Shown: positions 25,517 through 36,320 of the stretch, piece after piece
Layout: the number at the start of each line of letters is the position of its first letter
How positions within the stretch are numbered: the first letter of the stretch is position 1
Source: Dillenia suffruticosa
Taxonomy: Eukaryota; Streptophyta; Magnoliopsida; Dilleniales; Dilleniaceae
DNA: 64,000 nt
Direction of reading: 5' to 3'
Assembly: GCA_033439265.1 (NCBI GenBank)
Contig: JAVTVX010000010.1
Coordinates: forward strand, 558,001-622,000
Translations under genes and position numbers: made by a program
Notes under the pieces: model-generated
Databases searched by the model: none
Seen by the model: the letters and a program-made list of their open reading frames with translations, nothing else
What the model was told of the DNA's origin: nothing

Positions 25517-28436
25517 ATGGAATCACTTTGTTTGAGGCATGTGATTTCTGCAAGCGATCATCTCCCTGTCCGATGCTACCCGGTGGTCCCTTGTCAACTG
25601 AGAGTCACCGGAGTGTCTTTAAGCCGCTTTTGCCTTGCGGTCTCTTCGAGAAAGTCTGATTTTCAAGGTACAAAAATCTATCCCTCTGAATCATGTTACC
25701 TTGTTGGTTGGCGATGATATATGCACATGCATAAACAAATCTCAACAATCCTAATATTGACCAGAAGAATTCGGGGTTTTGAATCATTTGTCTTCTATGC
25801 GATGGTGCTTATCTCTGTCTATTGCATATGTCTTAATTGTTTAAGACAGAGGTTCAGTGACTAGCCTCATATAAGAAGGCAGATAAACATGTGCACTTGA
25901 TGTTCCTGTCAGGCTTTATTGAGTTAAATGAATTTTGGAGGGGAGGGGGTAGAAGTTGAAGAAATTAGAAAAATATTCGACAAGCATCATGGTTTGAGTT
26001 TCTTTTTGTTTTAGGTGTGATTCTGGGGGTGCCAATGGAATTTTATTTCCTTCAGGTTTCTTTTCTTTTTTTTTTTTGGATATAATATCAATGCTTAGAT
26101 CACTTAAAACCTGTCGATCTAAGTGCTGCTAATTAAAAATAAGCATGGGAGAAGATACCGGTTTATTTTGGCAGTTGTTGCTTTTACCGAAGTGATTCCT
26201 ATCTTGCTGAAAATAAAGATCCAACTGGTTTGAGTGAGTTATGGTAACCAAAAGAATCACTTATTATTATAGTGATAGGATTCGCCCGTTGTCACTTTGT
26301 TTGCTCAGTAGCTGATCTTCCAGAATTTGCCACGGTTAATGACATTGTTATGTTTCTCATCCTTGTGAGCTCAACTTATTCTATAATGACAGATTATGGT
26401 ATTTAGCCTGCATATGTTGCCTTCTTCATGCGTCCCTGCCTCAATCTGTGTGAAACCCTTGCCATCCACCCCATAATGGAACATTTGGAAAAGACATTTA
26501 ACTGTACCTTGCATCTTAATCCTATTCCTAGTTGTCTCCTCCTTGTAATTACAAAATTCATTATGCATCCCAAGCTTGGGTTGGTTGTAAGGAGCTCTAT
26601 TAGTCTTTATTGCATGGATGGGACTCCTCTGGAGGGAAGCCTCGACATACTCTAATTTTCTGTTTGCTTGACTGATGCATGTAGTTTATTGGTCATTATC
26701 ATATTCAATTGGTTTACCTACTGCACAATTGAAGGATAGTGGCTGATAATTCCAAACCAAGCCCCCCCCAAAAAAAAGAAAAAAGAAGTAAAATTATCTT
26801 TTCATAGAGAAGCATTGGAAGAAAGAGAAGCTTGTCAAAGACAAAATGCATCCAAATTTTTAGAATATTTCTTAATCAAAAAGTCAAATAAAAAATGTTA
26901 ATGTTAGGGGTGAAATGGAACTGAGATTAAGTATAAGCCTCTATCTTGTACCTTTAAGGGAACGCAGAAATGGTCTGGATATATATTTCATAAAACAAAA
27001 TTGCTGTGCATATATCAATCTACAAACACATGGGGTAGTATGAGACTACTGTATGAGTTTAACATATGAGGAGCATCACTCTAACTAAAATTATGCTGTA
27101 GACAGAAACAGAGTATATCATTTTGAAGGACCTCTGCCAAAGTCTTTTTTTTTTTCTCTCTCTCTCTTTTCAGAAGTTGAGAAGGAGTTTCTGCTTCAGA
27201 CTTTCAGGTTTATGCCAAACCCTTGCGTCTTTTGCCGGCAACAGAGGTGAAAGTTTGGACTCCTGAGGTGTCATCCACTTCTCTGTCAATAGATAGCAGT
27301 CGTTGTTTATACAAAGTAAAGATTCAAACAAGTAGCATCTATGGCTCGGGTTTGAGTGACATGAATGCTGGAATATTGCTTTGCTTGGTTGATGTAGATG
27401 GTGATGCAATATTGCAAAGAATTCCTGCAACTTTTATTGATGATCGTCTTGCTCAATCAGAGGATGGGACTGTTTCCGACTTATTATATTTTCAAAGACG
27501 TTCAGTGGATGAGTTCATCTTTGAGGGACCTAAGCTGGGAAAAATTGAGGCTCTTTGGATCAGCCTTGAATCAGGTTAGTCTCTTCCAAGTATAATTTCT
27601 CTTCTTATGATCGGTTTTATTTGCCTGATAAAACAAGCACTTGGTCAAATGACACAAGATCCTCAATTGCACAGAGATATACTAACCGTACATATAGGCA
27701 ATCAATGTGTGGCTTCATTTAGCAGTTGTTTTTCACTCATTTACTGTTTATGAAGTCAGGTCAATGGAGATTGGGAGGTGTGAGCTTAGGAACTCTTTCT
27801 GGGTCTCAAACTTCAATGGAAGAAAATCCGTATGTTGCCTTCCAATATGAATTTGAAGTTGAAGACATTTTGCTTGGTGAGGAAAGCAACAATTCCATGG
27901 TAGAACTCAGACCTCGCCTGGTAACCAAGTTTTCTGGGGTTGACCCCAACTTATTGTGTGAGAACCTTGGCAGACCCACTTTACGTGCAAGTCATGGGAT
28001 CTCTAACGAGGAAAGCATGAAGGAATATTCAGATTTAAAGTTCTCGTTGCTGTTATATGATGCTGTACTCATCTTCCTTGGCACATCAATTGCATCATCA
28101 GTGGGAGAAAATTCCGCTGCCATTGCTTTCTTAACTGGTGGAATCAGTGGCTTTCTATATCTGTTACTGTTGCAAAGATCGGTTGATGAATTACCAGCTC
28201 CAGCATTGTCTTCTTCAAATAGCAATCAATTGCTTGGGGGATTTAAGGGTCCCATACTGAGTTTGGCATTCACACTAGGGCTAGTCTTTCTTGCAGCAAA
28301 GAATAGTTCTGGTGATATTCCATTAGTGTTGACTCCCAAAGATCTCATCGTTGGGTTGTCTGGATTTCTTTCATGTAAAGTTGCCGTGGTTTTGGCAGCA
28401 TTCAAACCTTTGCCTATAGGTCTGAAGAACAAGTGA
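25517..28436 (+). CDS. Predicted chloroplast membrane protein of unknown function
   Basis: Three exons join in phase: 25517-25667, about 27200-27574 and 27760-28436, giving about 400 residues. Exon 2 could instead start at 27185, which adds five residues; both acceptors keep the frame. Residues 1-50 are rich in Ser, Val and Arg with few acids, as in a plastid transit peptide. The middle (about 50-260) is a soluble, beta-rich domain with blocks such as YAKPLRLLPATEVKVW, SSIYGSGLSDMNAGILLCLV and SGQWRLGGVSLGTL. The C-terminal third has four predicted membrane helices, including LLLYDAVLIFLGTSIASSV and GPILSLAFTLGLVFLAAK. I recognise it only as the kind of plant protein conserved without an assigned function (possibly the DUF7755 group); I do not assign a reaction. 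Intron 1 is 1.5 kb. The gene faces away from ferrochelatase. Confidence 0.8.
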
Positions 28437-29167
28437 GACAAGTCTATTCGTATTGTGCATATTGCAAGAGAGAAAAGAAACATGGCAAAAGCTGTCGATG
28501 AATCACAACCTCCATGCGCAAGATAAGTATTGAGGTAGTCAGAGTGACTATGAATATGATAAAATGCCTTAACAGTACCATGCCCTCCCATTTATTGAAC
28601 ATGTTTTCTCTAGGATTGCATTTTAATCCCAGGTGGACTGTAAACATCCATTAAGACTTGGTTTGCTGAAACAAAACATCAAGCCAGGGATAGGGATCAA
28701 AGTTCCAACCCTTGGTTATCCTTTTGGTGGGAGCCTGAGTAAATTTGAAGTGGAGGTTCCTATAGACGTGGCACTGTAGCAGTAGTATTCATGTCCAGGA
28801 GCAGAAAATTGTTCACGATACTATTGCACATTTTATTTCTAAAATTTTGTAAGTTAAGGTAGTTTCCATTTTTTGGTATCTTCTTGTTTAGAAAGATCTT
28901 TCTGATTTTCTTTGTCGTTAGAGTTAACTTAGTATTATTTAGAGGATTCTAAATCTTAGTCTTATTAATAATTTTTATTTTTCTTTAATGTTAAATTCTA
29001 TATAACTTCATTATTTTGGAGTTTCAACTTTTGCTTTGAATTCTCCTAAATCCTAGAAGCTGTGGTACTTTCTTTCCCTAAATCTATTAGTGTGATGTAA
29101 ACCCATTCGGAGTTTTCATTCTTTCAATTTAGTTACCGGATTTTTATTCTTTACAAAATTATAAATC

Positions 29168-29202
<35 letters not shown>

Positions 29203-29514
29203 TTTTCTTAGATTTAAATTTCTTTCAAGAAATCTTAATTTCCTATATCTTTACCCAATTTCTCCAAAGTCATCCTGTGTCAGTTTGTCTAAAAAGGTCA
29301 AATGTAACTTCGAATATATTAAGTCGAATGCACTTGGTCTCAGGTATCAGAAATGTACCTATATTGGCCTCATTGTAGTTTCTATATTCGGGATCAGTCG
29401 TTTCATTTTCAGGAATTCCACACGATTAATGAAATTTTTCATCTCATGGGACACCAAAAGGGCCCTAATTATTTTGAACTTTGTCTTCTATATGTTACAA
29501 AGCGTAATGAAGGG
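28437..29514. other. 3' flank of the membrane-protein gene and spacer
   Basis: The first few hundred bases are probably the 3' untranslated region. The rest is AT-rich, with a 29-base A run at 29170-29198. No gene is supported. From about 29515 the tRNA array repeat begins. Confidence 0.6.
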
Positions 29515-29746
29515 ACAAAAAGCAGTTGCAAAAGGACTCATCCCCAGAGTGTTAGTTGATAAGGTAATTAAAAATGACAAACAGAGAAAGGAAATGAAAC
29601 ACAAATATAGACAACGGGAAGATAAGTTACAATGTGAAAAGATTAAACAAGTGAAGACACATACACAAAGGCGTCGATGATAAAAATACGAGCAATGAGA
29701 AGAAAGACAATGTCAAAAATGCACCAAGAGAAGAAACACAAACACT

Positions 29747-29817
29747 TGGAGTTGCCGGGAGTTAAAACAGGTCTATTGCTTGGAAGGCAATTATCCTGAT
29801 CGTTGGACTACAAACGT
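29747..29817 (-). pseudogene. tRNA-Gly(UCC)-like copy 1 (type D)
   Basis: Anticodon UCC kept. The T arm is damaged (plus text GAGTTAAAACAGG) with one base missing, and the acceptor is mismatched. Confidence 0.75.
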
Positions 29818-30030
29818 TAGGGTTGGTTAGGATTTTGCAATTGTCAAATGACTCCAACCTACAATGTTAGTTAATAAGATGATTAAAAATGAGAGATAGA
29901 GAAAGAGAAAGTGAAACAGACATAGATAAAGGGAAGATAAACTATAATGTGAAAAAATTTGGTATCGAGGGTAAAAATATGAGCAAGATATGCACTAAGA
30001 GAAGAAAAAAAAAACAAACAAACAAACACT

Positions 30031-30101
30031 TGCGTTTGCCGGGAGTTAAATTCAGGTCTATTCTTCGCAGGCAATTATCCGAACCATTGGACCATAAATG
30101 C
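30031..30101 (-). pseudogene. tRNA-Gly-like copy 2
   Basis: The anticodon loop has changed (CTGCGAA) and its stem no longer pairs. The T loop is mutated and one base is missing. It occupies the E position of the order. Confidence 0.7.
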
Positions 30102-30382
30102 TTGGACAAGTTACGATTTTGCAGTTGCCAAAAGACTTCATCTTCAAAATGTTAGTTGATAAGATGATTAAAAATGAGAGACGGAAAGAGAAAATAAAAC
30201 ACAAACGCACCAGAGACAAGATAAGCTAAAAAAGAGAGATGAAGAAAGAGAAAATAAAACACAAACATAGACAGAGGAAAGCAAACCTATAACGTGAAAA
30301 AATTTTGCGTCGGTGGTAAAAATATTAACAATAAGAAGGAAGACATTGCTAGACATGCACCAAGAGAGGAAACACAAACACT

Positions 30383-30453
30383 TACATTTGTCGGGAGTCG
30401 AACCCGAGTTTATACCTAGAAGGTGATTATCCCAACTATTCGACTACAAACAC
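30383..30453 (-). pseudogene. tRNA-Gly-like copy 3 (type B)
   Basis: Type B spacer. B box GTTCGACT kept. The anticodon would be UCU and the anticodon stem does not pair (ATCAC on the 5' side). Confidence 0.75.
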
Positions 30454-30674
30454 TTGGCATAGTTCGGGATTTTATTTCTGCCAAAGGACACCAACCCCAA
30501 AATGTTAGTTCATAAGATAACTAAAAATGTGAGACAAAGAAAAAGGAAGCGAAATACAAACAGAGAAAGAAGAAAGATAAGCTATAATGTGAAAAAAGGC
30601 ATCGGTGGTGAAAATACGAGCTCTGAGAAGGAAAACAGTGCAAAACATGCACCAAGAGAAGATACACAAACATT

Positions 30675-30746
30675 TTCGTTTGCCGGGACTCGAACTTGAG
30701 TGTATTGCTTGGAAGGCAATCATCTTAACCGTTGGACTACAAACGC
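30675..30746 (-). pseudogene. tRNA-Gly(UCC)-like copy 4 (type C)
   Basis: Acceptor and anticodon arms are good apart from the terminal pair. Two T-stem pairs and one D-stem pair are lost. Confidence 0.7.
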
Positions 30747-30986
30747 TCAGTGTGGTTAGAGATTTTATAGTCACCAAAGGACTCCATCCCCAAAGGACTC
30801 CATCCCCAGAATGTTAGTCGATAAGATGACTAAAAATGAGAGACAAAGAAATAAGAAATGAAATGCAAACACAGACAGAGCAAACATAAGCTATAATGTG
30901 AAAAAGTTCTCCATCGGTGATAAAAATATGAGCAATGAGAAGGAAGACAGAGCTAGACATACACCAAGAGAGGAAACAGAAACACT

Positions 30987-31058
30987 TGCGTTTGTCGGGA
31001 GTTGAATCTGGGTCTATTGCTTGGAAGGCAATTATCCTAACCGTTGGACTACAAAAGC
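30987..31058 (-). pseudogene. tRNA-Gly(UCC)-like copy 5 (type A)
   Basis: Full length with UCC anticodon and intact D and anticodon arms. Three of five T-stem pairs are lost, and one acceptor pair. Confidence 0.65.
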
Positions 31059-31282
31059 TTAGTGTAGTTAGAGATTTTGCAACTACCAAAGGACTCTATC
31101 CCCAGAATGTTAATTGATAAGATGATTAAAAATGAGAGACAAAGATAGAGAAAATAAAACACAAATACAAATAGAGGGAAGATAAATCATAATGTGAAAA
31201 AATTTGGCATCAGTAGTAAAAATATGAGCAATGAGAAGAAAGACAATGCCAGACATGCACCAAGTGAAGAAACACAAGCACA

Positions 31283-31354
31283 TGCATTTGGCGGGAATTG
31301 AACCCATGTCTATTGTTTGAAAGGCAATTATCCTAGCCGCTTGACTATAAATGG
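31283..31354 (-). pseudogene. tRNA-Gly-like copy 6 (type D, anticodon UUC)
   Basis: Anticodon loop CTTTCAA gives UUC instead of UCC. Acceptor and D arm have mismatches. Confidence 0.75.
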
Positions 31355-31542
31355 TTGATGTAGTTAGGGATTTTACAATTGCCAATAGACTCCTATGAGA
31401 GACAGAAAAAGAGGGTACGAACTACAAACATTGACGGAGGAAAGATAAGCTATAACGTGAAAAAAAGCATCAAAGGTAAAAATATCAACAAGGAGAAGGA
31501 AGACAGTGGCAAACATGAACCAAGAGTAGATACACAAACATT

Positions 31543-31612
31543 TGTGTTTGCCAGGAGTCGAACCCGGGTCATTCCTTGGAAGGCATCATTCTAACCGTTG
31601 GACTACAAATGC
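31543..31612 (-). pseudogene. tRNA-Gly(UCC)-like copy 7 (type E)
   Basis: Good T arm, but two bases are missing around the variable region and the anticodon stem is changed. Confidence 0.7.
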
Positions 31613-31835
31613 TTGATGTAGTTAGAGATTTTACAGTTGCCAATGGACTTCATTCCCAAAATGTTAGTTGATAAGATAACTAAAAATGAGAAATGGAGAA
31701 AGAAAAAATGAAACACAAACACAGACAGAGGAAAGATAAGACATAATGTAAAAAAATTTGGCATCGGTGGTAAAATATTGGCAATGAGAAGGAAGAGATT
31801 GCTAGACATGCACCAAGAGAAGAAACACAAACACT

Positions 31836-31907
31836 TACATTTGTCGAGAGTCGAACCCAAGTCTATTGCCTGGAAGGTGATTATCCCAATTGATCGACTA
31901 CAAGCGC
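31836..31907 (-). pseudogene. tRNA-Gly(UCC)-like copy 8 (type B)
   Basis: B box kept. Anticodon UCC, but the anticodon stem is unpaired as in all type B copies. D arm altered. Confidence 0.72.
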
Positions 31908-32095
31908 TTGGTGTAGTTTGGGATTTTATAGTAGTCAAATGACACCAATCCCAAAATATTAGTTGATAAGATCACTAAAAATGAGAGACAGAGAAAAAGG
32001 AAGCAAAATACAAACAGAGAGAAGAAAGATAAGCTATAACATGAAAAAAGGCATCGGTGGTAAAAATACGAGCAATAAGAAGGAAAACAGTGCCA

Positions 32096-32162
32096 ACCCA
32101 AGTCTATTGCCTGGAAGGTGATTATCCCAATTGATCGACTACCAATTGATCGACTACAACGC
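32096..32162 (-). pseudogene. Partial, rearranged tRNA-Gly-like copy 9
   Basis: A type C spacer runs directly into the middle of a type B tRNA segment, so the tRNA 3' part (T arm and acceptor) is missing. The stretch CAATTGATCGACTAC is then duplicated in tandem. Confidence 0.8.
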
Positions 32163-32396
32163 TTGGTGTAGTTTGGGATTTTATAGCAGTCAAATGACAC
32201 CAATCCCAAAATGTTAGTTGATAAGACAACTAAAACTGAGAGACAGAGAAAAAGGAAGCAAAATACAAACAGAGAAAGAAGAAAGATAAGCTATAACATG
32301 AAAAAAGGCATCGGTGGTAAAAATACGATCAATGAGAAGGAAAAATGAGAATGAAGACAGAGCTAGACATACACCAAGAGAGGAAACAGAAACACT

Positions 32397-32468
32397 TGCG
32401 TTTGCCGGGAGTCGAACCCGGATCTATTGCTTGGAAGGCAATTATCCTAACCGTTGGACTACAAACGC
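32397..32468 (-). tRNA. tRNA-Gly(UCC), intact (copy 10, type A)
   Basis: All four stems pair on the minus strand: acceptor GCGTTTG with CAAACGC, D stem, anticodon stem ATTGC with GCAAT around loop CTTCCAA (anticodon UCC, codon GGA), and T stem CCGGG with CCCGG. A and B boxes are intact and the discriminator base is A. There is no intron. A run of four or more T is not immediately downstream, so termination may use a T run further on. Confidence 0.88.
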
Positions 32469-32690
32469 TTGGTGTAGTGAGAGATTTTATAGTTGCCAAA
32501 AGACTCCATCCCCAGAATGTTAGTTGATAAGATGATTAAAAATGAGAGAAAGAAAAAAGAAATGAAACACAAACACAGACAGAGCAAACATAAGCTATAA
32601 TGTGAAAAAGTTCTCCATCGGTGATAAAAAAAAGAGCAATGAGAAGGAAGACAGAGCTAGGCATACACCAAGAGAGGAAACAGAAACACT

Positions 32691-32761
32691 TGCGTTTGCC
32701 AGAAGTCATACCCGGGTCTATTGCTTGGAAGACAATTATCCTAACCGTTGACTACAAACGC
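32691..32761 (-). pseudogene. tRNA-Gly(UCC)-like copy 11 (type A)
   Basis: One base is missing in the D arm (GTC instead of GTCC), and the T loop and anticodon stem are changed. Confidence 0.7.
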
Positions 32762-32889
32762 TTATTGTAGTTAGAGGAGCAAACATAAGCTATAATGAAT
32801 GTGAAAATGTTTTACATCGGTGATAAAAATATGAACAATGGGAATGAAGACAGAGCTAGACATACACCAAGAGAGGAAATAGAAACACT

Positions 32890-32961
32890 TGCATTTGCCG
32901 GGAGTCGAACCCGGGTCTATTGCTTGGAAGGCAATTATCCTAACCGTTGGACTATAAACGC
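32890..32961 (-). tRNA. tRNA-Gly(UCC), nearly intact (copy 12, type A)
   Basis: D, anticodon and T arms pair fully; anticodon UCC. The acceptor has one mismatch and one G-U pair (GCGTTTA with CAAATGC). Probably still scored as a tRNA; function uncertain. Confidence 0.65.
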
Positions 32962-33154
32962 ATGGTGTAGTTAGTGATTTTACAACTACCAAAGAACTCT
33001 ATCCCTAAAATGTTGATTGATAAGATGATTAAAAATGAGAAACGGGAAATAAAATAAGTCATAATGTGAAAAAATTTGGCATCGGTGGTAAAAATATGAG
33101 CAATTAGAAGGAAGATATTGCTAGACATGCACCAAGAGAAGAAACACAAACACT

Positions 33155-33226
33155 TACATTTGTCGGCAGTCAAACCCGAGTTTATTGCCTAGAAGGTGAT
33201 TATCCAAACTATTTGACTACAAATGC
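33155..33226 (-). pseudogene. tRNA-Gly-like copy 13 (type B)
   Basis: Anticodon would be UCU; anticodon stem unpaired; T loop and D arm mutated. Its spacer begins as type D and ends as type B, so a D and an E gene are missing before it. Confidence 0.72.
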
Positions 33227-33446
33227 TTAGTGCAGTTCGGGATTTTATAGTTGCCAAAGGACATCAACCCCAAAATGTTAGTTGATAAGATGACTAAAAA
33301 TGAGAGATGGAGAAAAAGGAAGCGAAATACAAACAGAGAAAGAAGAAAGATAAGCTATAATATGAAAAAGGCAACGGTGGTAAAAATATGAGCAATGAGA
33401 AGGAAAATTGTGCCAAACATGCACCAAGAGAAGATAAACAAATATT

Positions 33447-33518
33447 TGCGTTTGCCAGAAGTAAAACCCAGGTCTATTGCTTGGAATGCAATTATTCTAA
33501 CCGTTGGACTACAAAAAC
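33447..33518 (-). pseudogene. tRNA-Gly(UCC)-like copy 14 (type C)
   Basis: Anticodon UCC. T loop (GTTTTACTT) and acceptor are damaged. Confidence 0.7.
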
Positions 33519-33742
33519 TCGGTATAGTTAGAGATTTTACAGTCGCCAAAGGACTCCATCCCCAAAATATTAGTTGATAAGATGACTAAAAATGAGAGAC
33601 AAAGAAATAAGAAATAAAACACAAATAAAGACAAAGTAAACATAAGCTATAATTTGAAAAAATTTGACACTGGAGATAAAAATATGAGCAATAAGAAGGA
33701 AGACAGAGCTAGACATACACCAAGAGAAGAAACAAAAACACT

Positions 33743-33767
33743 TGCGTTTGCCGGGAGTCGAACCCGA
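33743..33767 (-). pseudogene. Truncated tRNA-Gly 3' end (copy 15)
   Basis: Only the T arm and 3' acceptor strand remain, cut at CGAACCCG by the 138-bp duplication. Confidence 0.85.
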
Positions 33768-33880
33768 GACAAAGTAAACATAAGCTATAATTTGAAAAAA
33801 TTTGACACTGGAGATAAAAATATGAGCAATAAGAAGGAAGACAGAGCTAGACATACACCAAGAGAAGAAACAAAAACACT

Positions 33881-33905
33881 TGCGTTTGCCGGGAGTCGAA
33901 CCCGA
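33881..33905 (-). pseudogene. Truncated tRNA-Gly 3' end (copy 16)
   Basis: Identical to the truncated copy at 33743, one repeat unit further on. Confidence 0.85.
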
Positions 33906-34018
33906 GACAAAGTAAACATAAGCTATAATTTGAAAAAATTTGACACTGGAGATAAAAATATGAGCAATAAGAAGGAAGACAGAGCTAGACATACACCAAG
34001 AGAAGAAACAAAAACACT

Positions 34019-34090
34019 TGCGTTTGCCGGGAGTCGAACCCGGGTCTATTGCTTGGAAGGCAATTATCCTAACCGTTGGACTACAAACGC
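34019..34090 (-). tRNA. tRNA-Gly(UCC), intact (copy 17, type A)
   Basis: Perfect cloverleaf: acceptor GCGTTTG with CAAACGC, anticodon loop CTTCCAA, T arm CCGGG-TTCGACT-CCCGG, discriminator A. A T5 run lies about 5 bases past the 3' end on the minus strand, suitable as a Pol III terminator. This is the best candidate for an active gene in the array. Confidence 0.92.
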
Positions 34091-34291
34091 TTGGTGTAAT
34101 TAGAGATTTTACAACTGCCAAAAGACTCTATCCCTAGAATGTTAATTAATAAAATGATTAAAAATGAGAGACGGAGAAAGGGAAAACAAAATAAGTCATA
34201 ATGTGAAAAAATTTGGTATCGGTGGTAAAAATATGAGCAATGAGAAGAAAGACAATGCCAATCATACACCAAGAGAAGAAACACAAACACT

Positions 34292-34363
34292 TGCGTTTGT
34301 TGGGGGTCGAACTCGAGTCTGTTGTTCAGAAGGCAATTATCTTAATCGTTAGACTACAAACGC
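34292..34363 (-). pseudogene. tRNA-Gly-like copy 18 (type D, anticodon UCU)
   Basis: Acceptor 5' strand good. Anticodon loop CTTCTGA gives UCU. T and D arms mismatched. Confidence 0.75.
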
Positions 34364-34543
34364 TTGGAGTAGTTAGGGATTTTACAATTGCCAAAAGACT
34401 CCTATGAGAGTCGGAGAAAGAGGAAACGAAATACAAACCGGAAAGATAAGCTATAATGTGAAAAAAGGCATTAGTGGTAAAAATATGAGCAATGAGAAGG
34501 AAGACAGTAGCAAACATGAACCAAGAGTAGATACACAAACATT

Positions 34544-34615
34544 TGTGTTTGCTGGGAGTTGAATCTGGATCTATTGCTTGGAAGTCAATTATCCTACCCG
34601 TTAGACTACAAATGG
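34544..34615 (-). pseudogene. tRNA-Gly(UCC)-like copy 19 (type E)
   Basis: Anticodon UCC kept, but T arm, D arm and acceptor are all changed. Confidence 0.7.
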
Positions 34616-34839
34616 TTGGTGTAGTTTGAGATTTTACTGTTGTTGAAGGACTCCATCCCCAAAATGTTTGTTGATAAGATAACTAAAATTGAAAAACAGA
34701 GAAAGAGAAAATGAAACACAAGCACAGACAGAGGAAAGATAACCTATAATGTGAAAAAATTTGGCATCGGTGGTAAAAATATGAGCAATGAGAAGGAAGA
34801 CATTGCTAGACATGCACCAAGAGAAGAAACACAAACACT

Positions 34840-34911
34840 TACATTTGTCAAGAGTTGAATCTGAGTCTATTGTTTGGAAGGTGATTATCCCAATTGTTCA
34901 ACTACAAACGC
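34840..34911 (-). pseudogene. tRNA-Gly(UCC)-like copy 20 (type B)
   Basis: Anticodon stem unpaired, T arm mutated. Minus-strand 5' end GCGTTTG is kept. Confidence 0.7.
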
Positions 34912-35132
34912 TTGGTTTAGTTCGGGATTTTATAGTTGCCAAAGAACACCAACCACAAAATGTTAGTTAATAAGATGACTAAAAGTGTGAGACAGAGAAA
35001 AAGGAAGCGAAATACAAACAAAGAAATAGAAAAGATAAGCTATAATGTGAAAAAAGGCATCGGTGGTAAAAATATGAGCAATGAGAAGGAAAACTGTGCC
35101 AAACATGCTCCACGAGAAGATACACAAACATT

Positions 35133-35204
35133 TGTGTTTGCCGAGAGTCGAATCCGGATCTATTGCTTGGAAGGCAATTATCCTAACCGTTAGACTACAA
35201 ATGC
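35133..35204 (-). pseudogene. tRNA-Gly(UCC)-like copy 21 (type C)
   Basis: Anticodon arm intact. Two acceptor pairs and one T-stem pair are lost; a low-scoring tRNA call is possible. Confidence 0.6.
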
Positions 35205-35427
35205 TAACTGTAGCTAGAGATTTTACAGTCGCTTAAAGACTCTATCCCTAGAATGTTAGTTGATAAGATGATTAAATATAATAAACAAAGAAAGAAGAAA
35301 TGAAACACAAACACTGACATAGCAAACATAAGCTATAATGTGAAAAAATTTGACATCGGTGATAAAAATATGAGTAATGAGAAGGAAGGCTAAGCTAGAC
35401 ATACACCAAGAGAAGAAACAGAAAACT

Positions 35428-35499
35428 TGTATTTGTCGAGAGTCGAACCCGGATCTATTGCTTGGAAGGCAATTATCCTAACCGTTGGACTACAAACGC
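35428..35499 (-). pseudogene. tRNA-Gly(UCC)-like copy 22 (type A)
   Basis: D and anticodon arms intact with UCC. One acceptor pair and one T-stem pair are lost, so it could still fold; a tRNA call is possible. Confidence 0.55.
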
Positions 35500-35700
35500 T
35501 TGGTGTAATTAGAGATTTTACAACTGCCAAAAGACTCTATCCCTAGAATGTTAATTAATAAAATGATTAAAAATGAGAGACGGAGAAAGGGAAAACAAAA
35601 TAAGTCATAATGTGAAAAAATTTGGTATCGGTGGTAAAAATATGAGCAATGAGAAGAAAGACAATGCCAATCATACACCAAGAGAAGAAACACAAACACT

Positions 35701-35772
35701 TGCGTTTGTTGGGGGTCGAACTCGAGTCTGTTGTTCAGAAGGCAATTATCTTAATCGTTAGACTACAAACGC
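35701..35772 (-). pseudogene. tRNA-Gly-like copy 23 (type D, anticodon UCU)
   Basis: Duplicate of the copy at 34292 within the 1409-bp repeat. Confidence 0.75.
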
Positions 35773-35952
35773 TTGGAGTAGTTAGGGATTTTACAATTGC
35801 CAAAAGACTCCTATGAGAGTCGGAGAAAGAGGAAACGAAATACAAACCGGAAAGATAAGCTATAATGTGAAAAAAGGCATTAGTGGTAAAAATATGAGCA
35901 ATGAGAAGGAAGACAGTAGCAAACATGAACCAAGAGTAGATACACAAACATT

Positions 35953-36024
35953 TGTGTTTGCTGGGAGTTGAATCTGGATCTATTGCTTGGAAGTCAATTA
36001 TCCTACCCGTTAGACTACAAATGG
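35953..36024 (-). pseudogene. tRNA-Gly(UCC)-like copy 24 (type E)
   Basis: Duplicate of the copy at 34544. Confidence 0.7.
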
Positions 36025-36248
36025 TTGGTGTAGTTTGAGATTTTACTGTTGTTGAAGGACTCCATCCCCAAAATGTTTGTTGATAAGATAACTAAAATTG
36101 AAAAACAGAGAAAGAGAAAATGAAACACAAGCACAGACAGAGGAAAGATAACCTATAATGTGAAAAAATTTGGCATCGGTGGTAAAAATATGAGCAATGA
36201 GAAGGAAGACATTGCTAGACATGCACCAAGAGAAGAAACACAAACACT

Positions 36249-36320
36249 TACATTTGTCAAGAGTTGAATCTGAGTCTATTGTTTGGAAGGTGATTATCCC
36301 AATTGTTCAACTACAAACGC
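36249..36320 (-). pseudogene. tRNA-Gly(UCC)-like copy 25 (type B)
   Basis: Duplicate of the copy at 34840. Confidence 0.7.

Larger units (their letters stand above)
33630..34043 (-). repeat. 138-bp unit tandemly triplicated
   Basis: Three copies (33630-33767, 33768-33905, 33906-34043) appear identical by eye. Each contains a type A spacer and only the last 24 bases or so of the tRNA (3' acceptor strand and T arm). The unit is 46 codons long, so frames run through all three on both strands. Confidence 0.92.

Noticed and set aside
29285-29680. 131-residue plus-strand frame at the start of the tRNA array
   Set aside because: Its second half is array spacer read in one frame, and its first half is AT-rich flank.
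34019-34090. Plastid-derived tRNA-Gly
   Set aside because: The plastid Gly(UCC) gene has an intron and different arms. This one is intron-less and has the nuclear form.
33570-34121. Minus-strand frame of 183 residues and plus-strand frame of 149 residues with three internal repeats
   Set aside because: They are by-products of the 138-bp triplication in the tRNA array. Similar frames occur in every unit because the units share sequence, not because they code.
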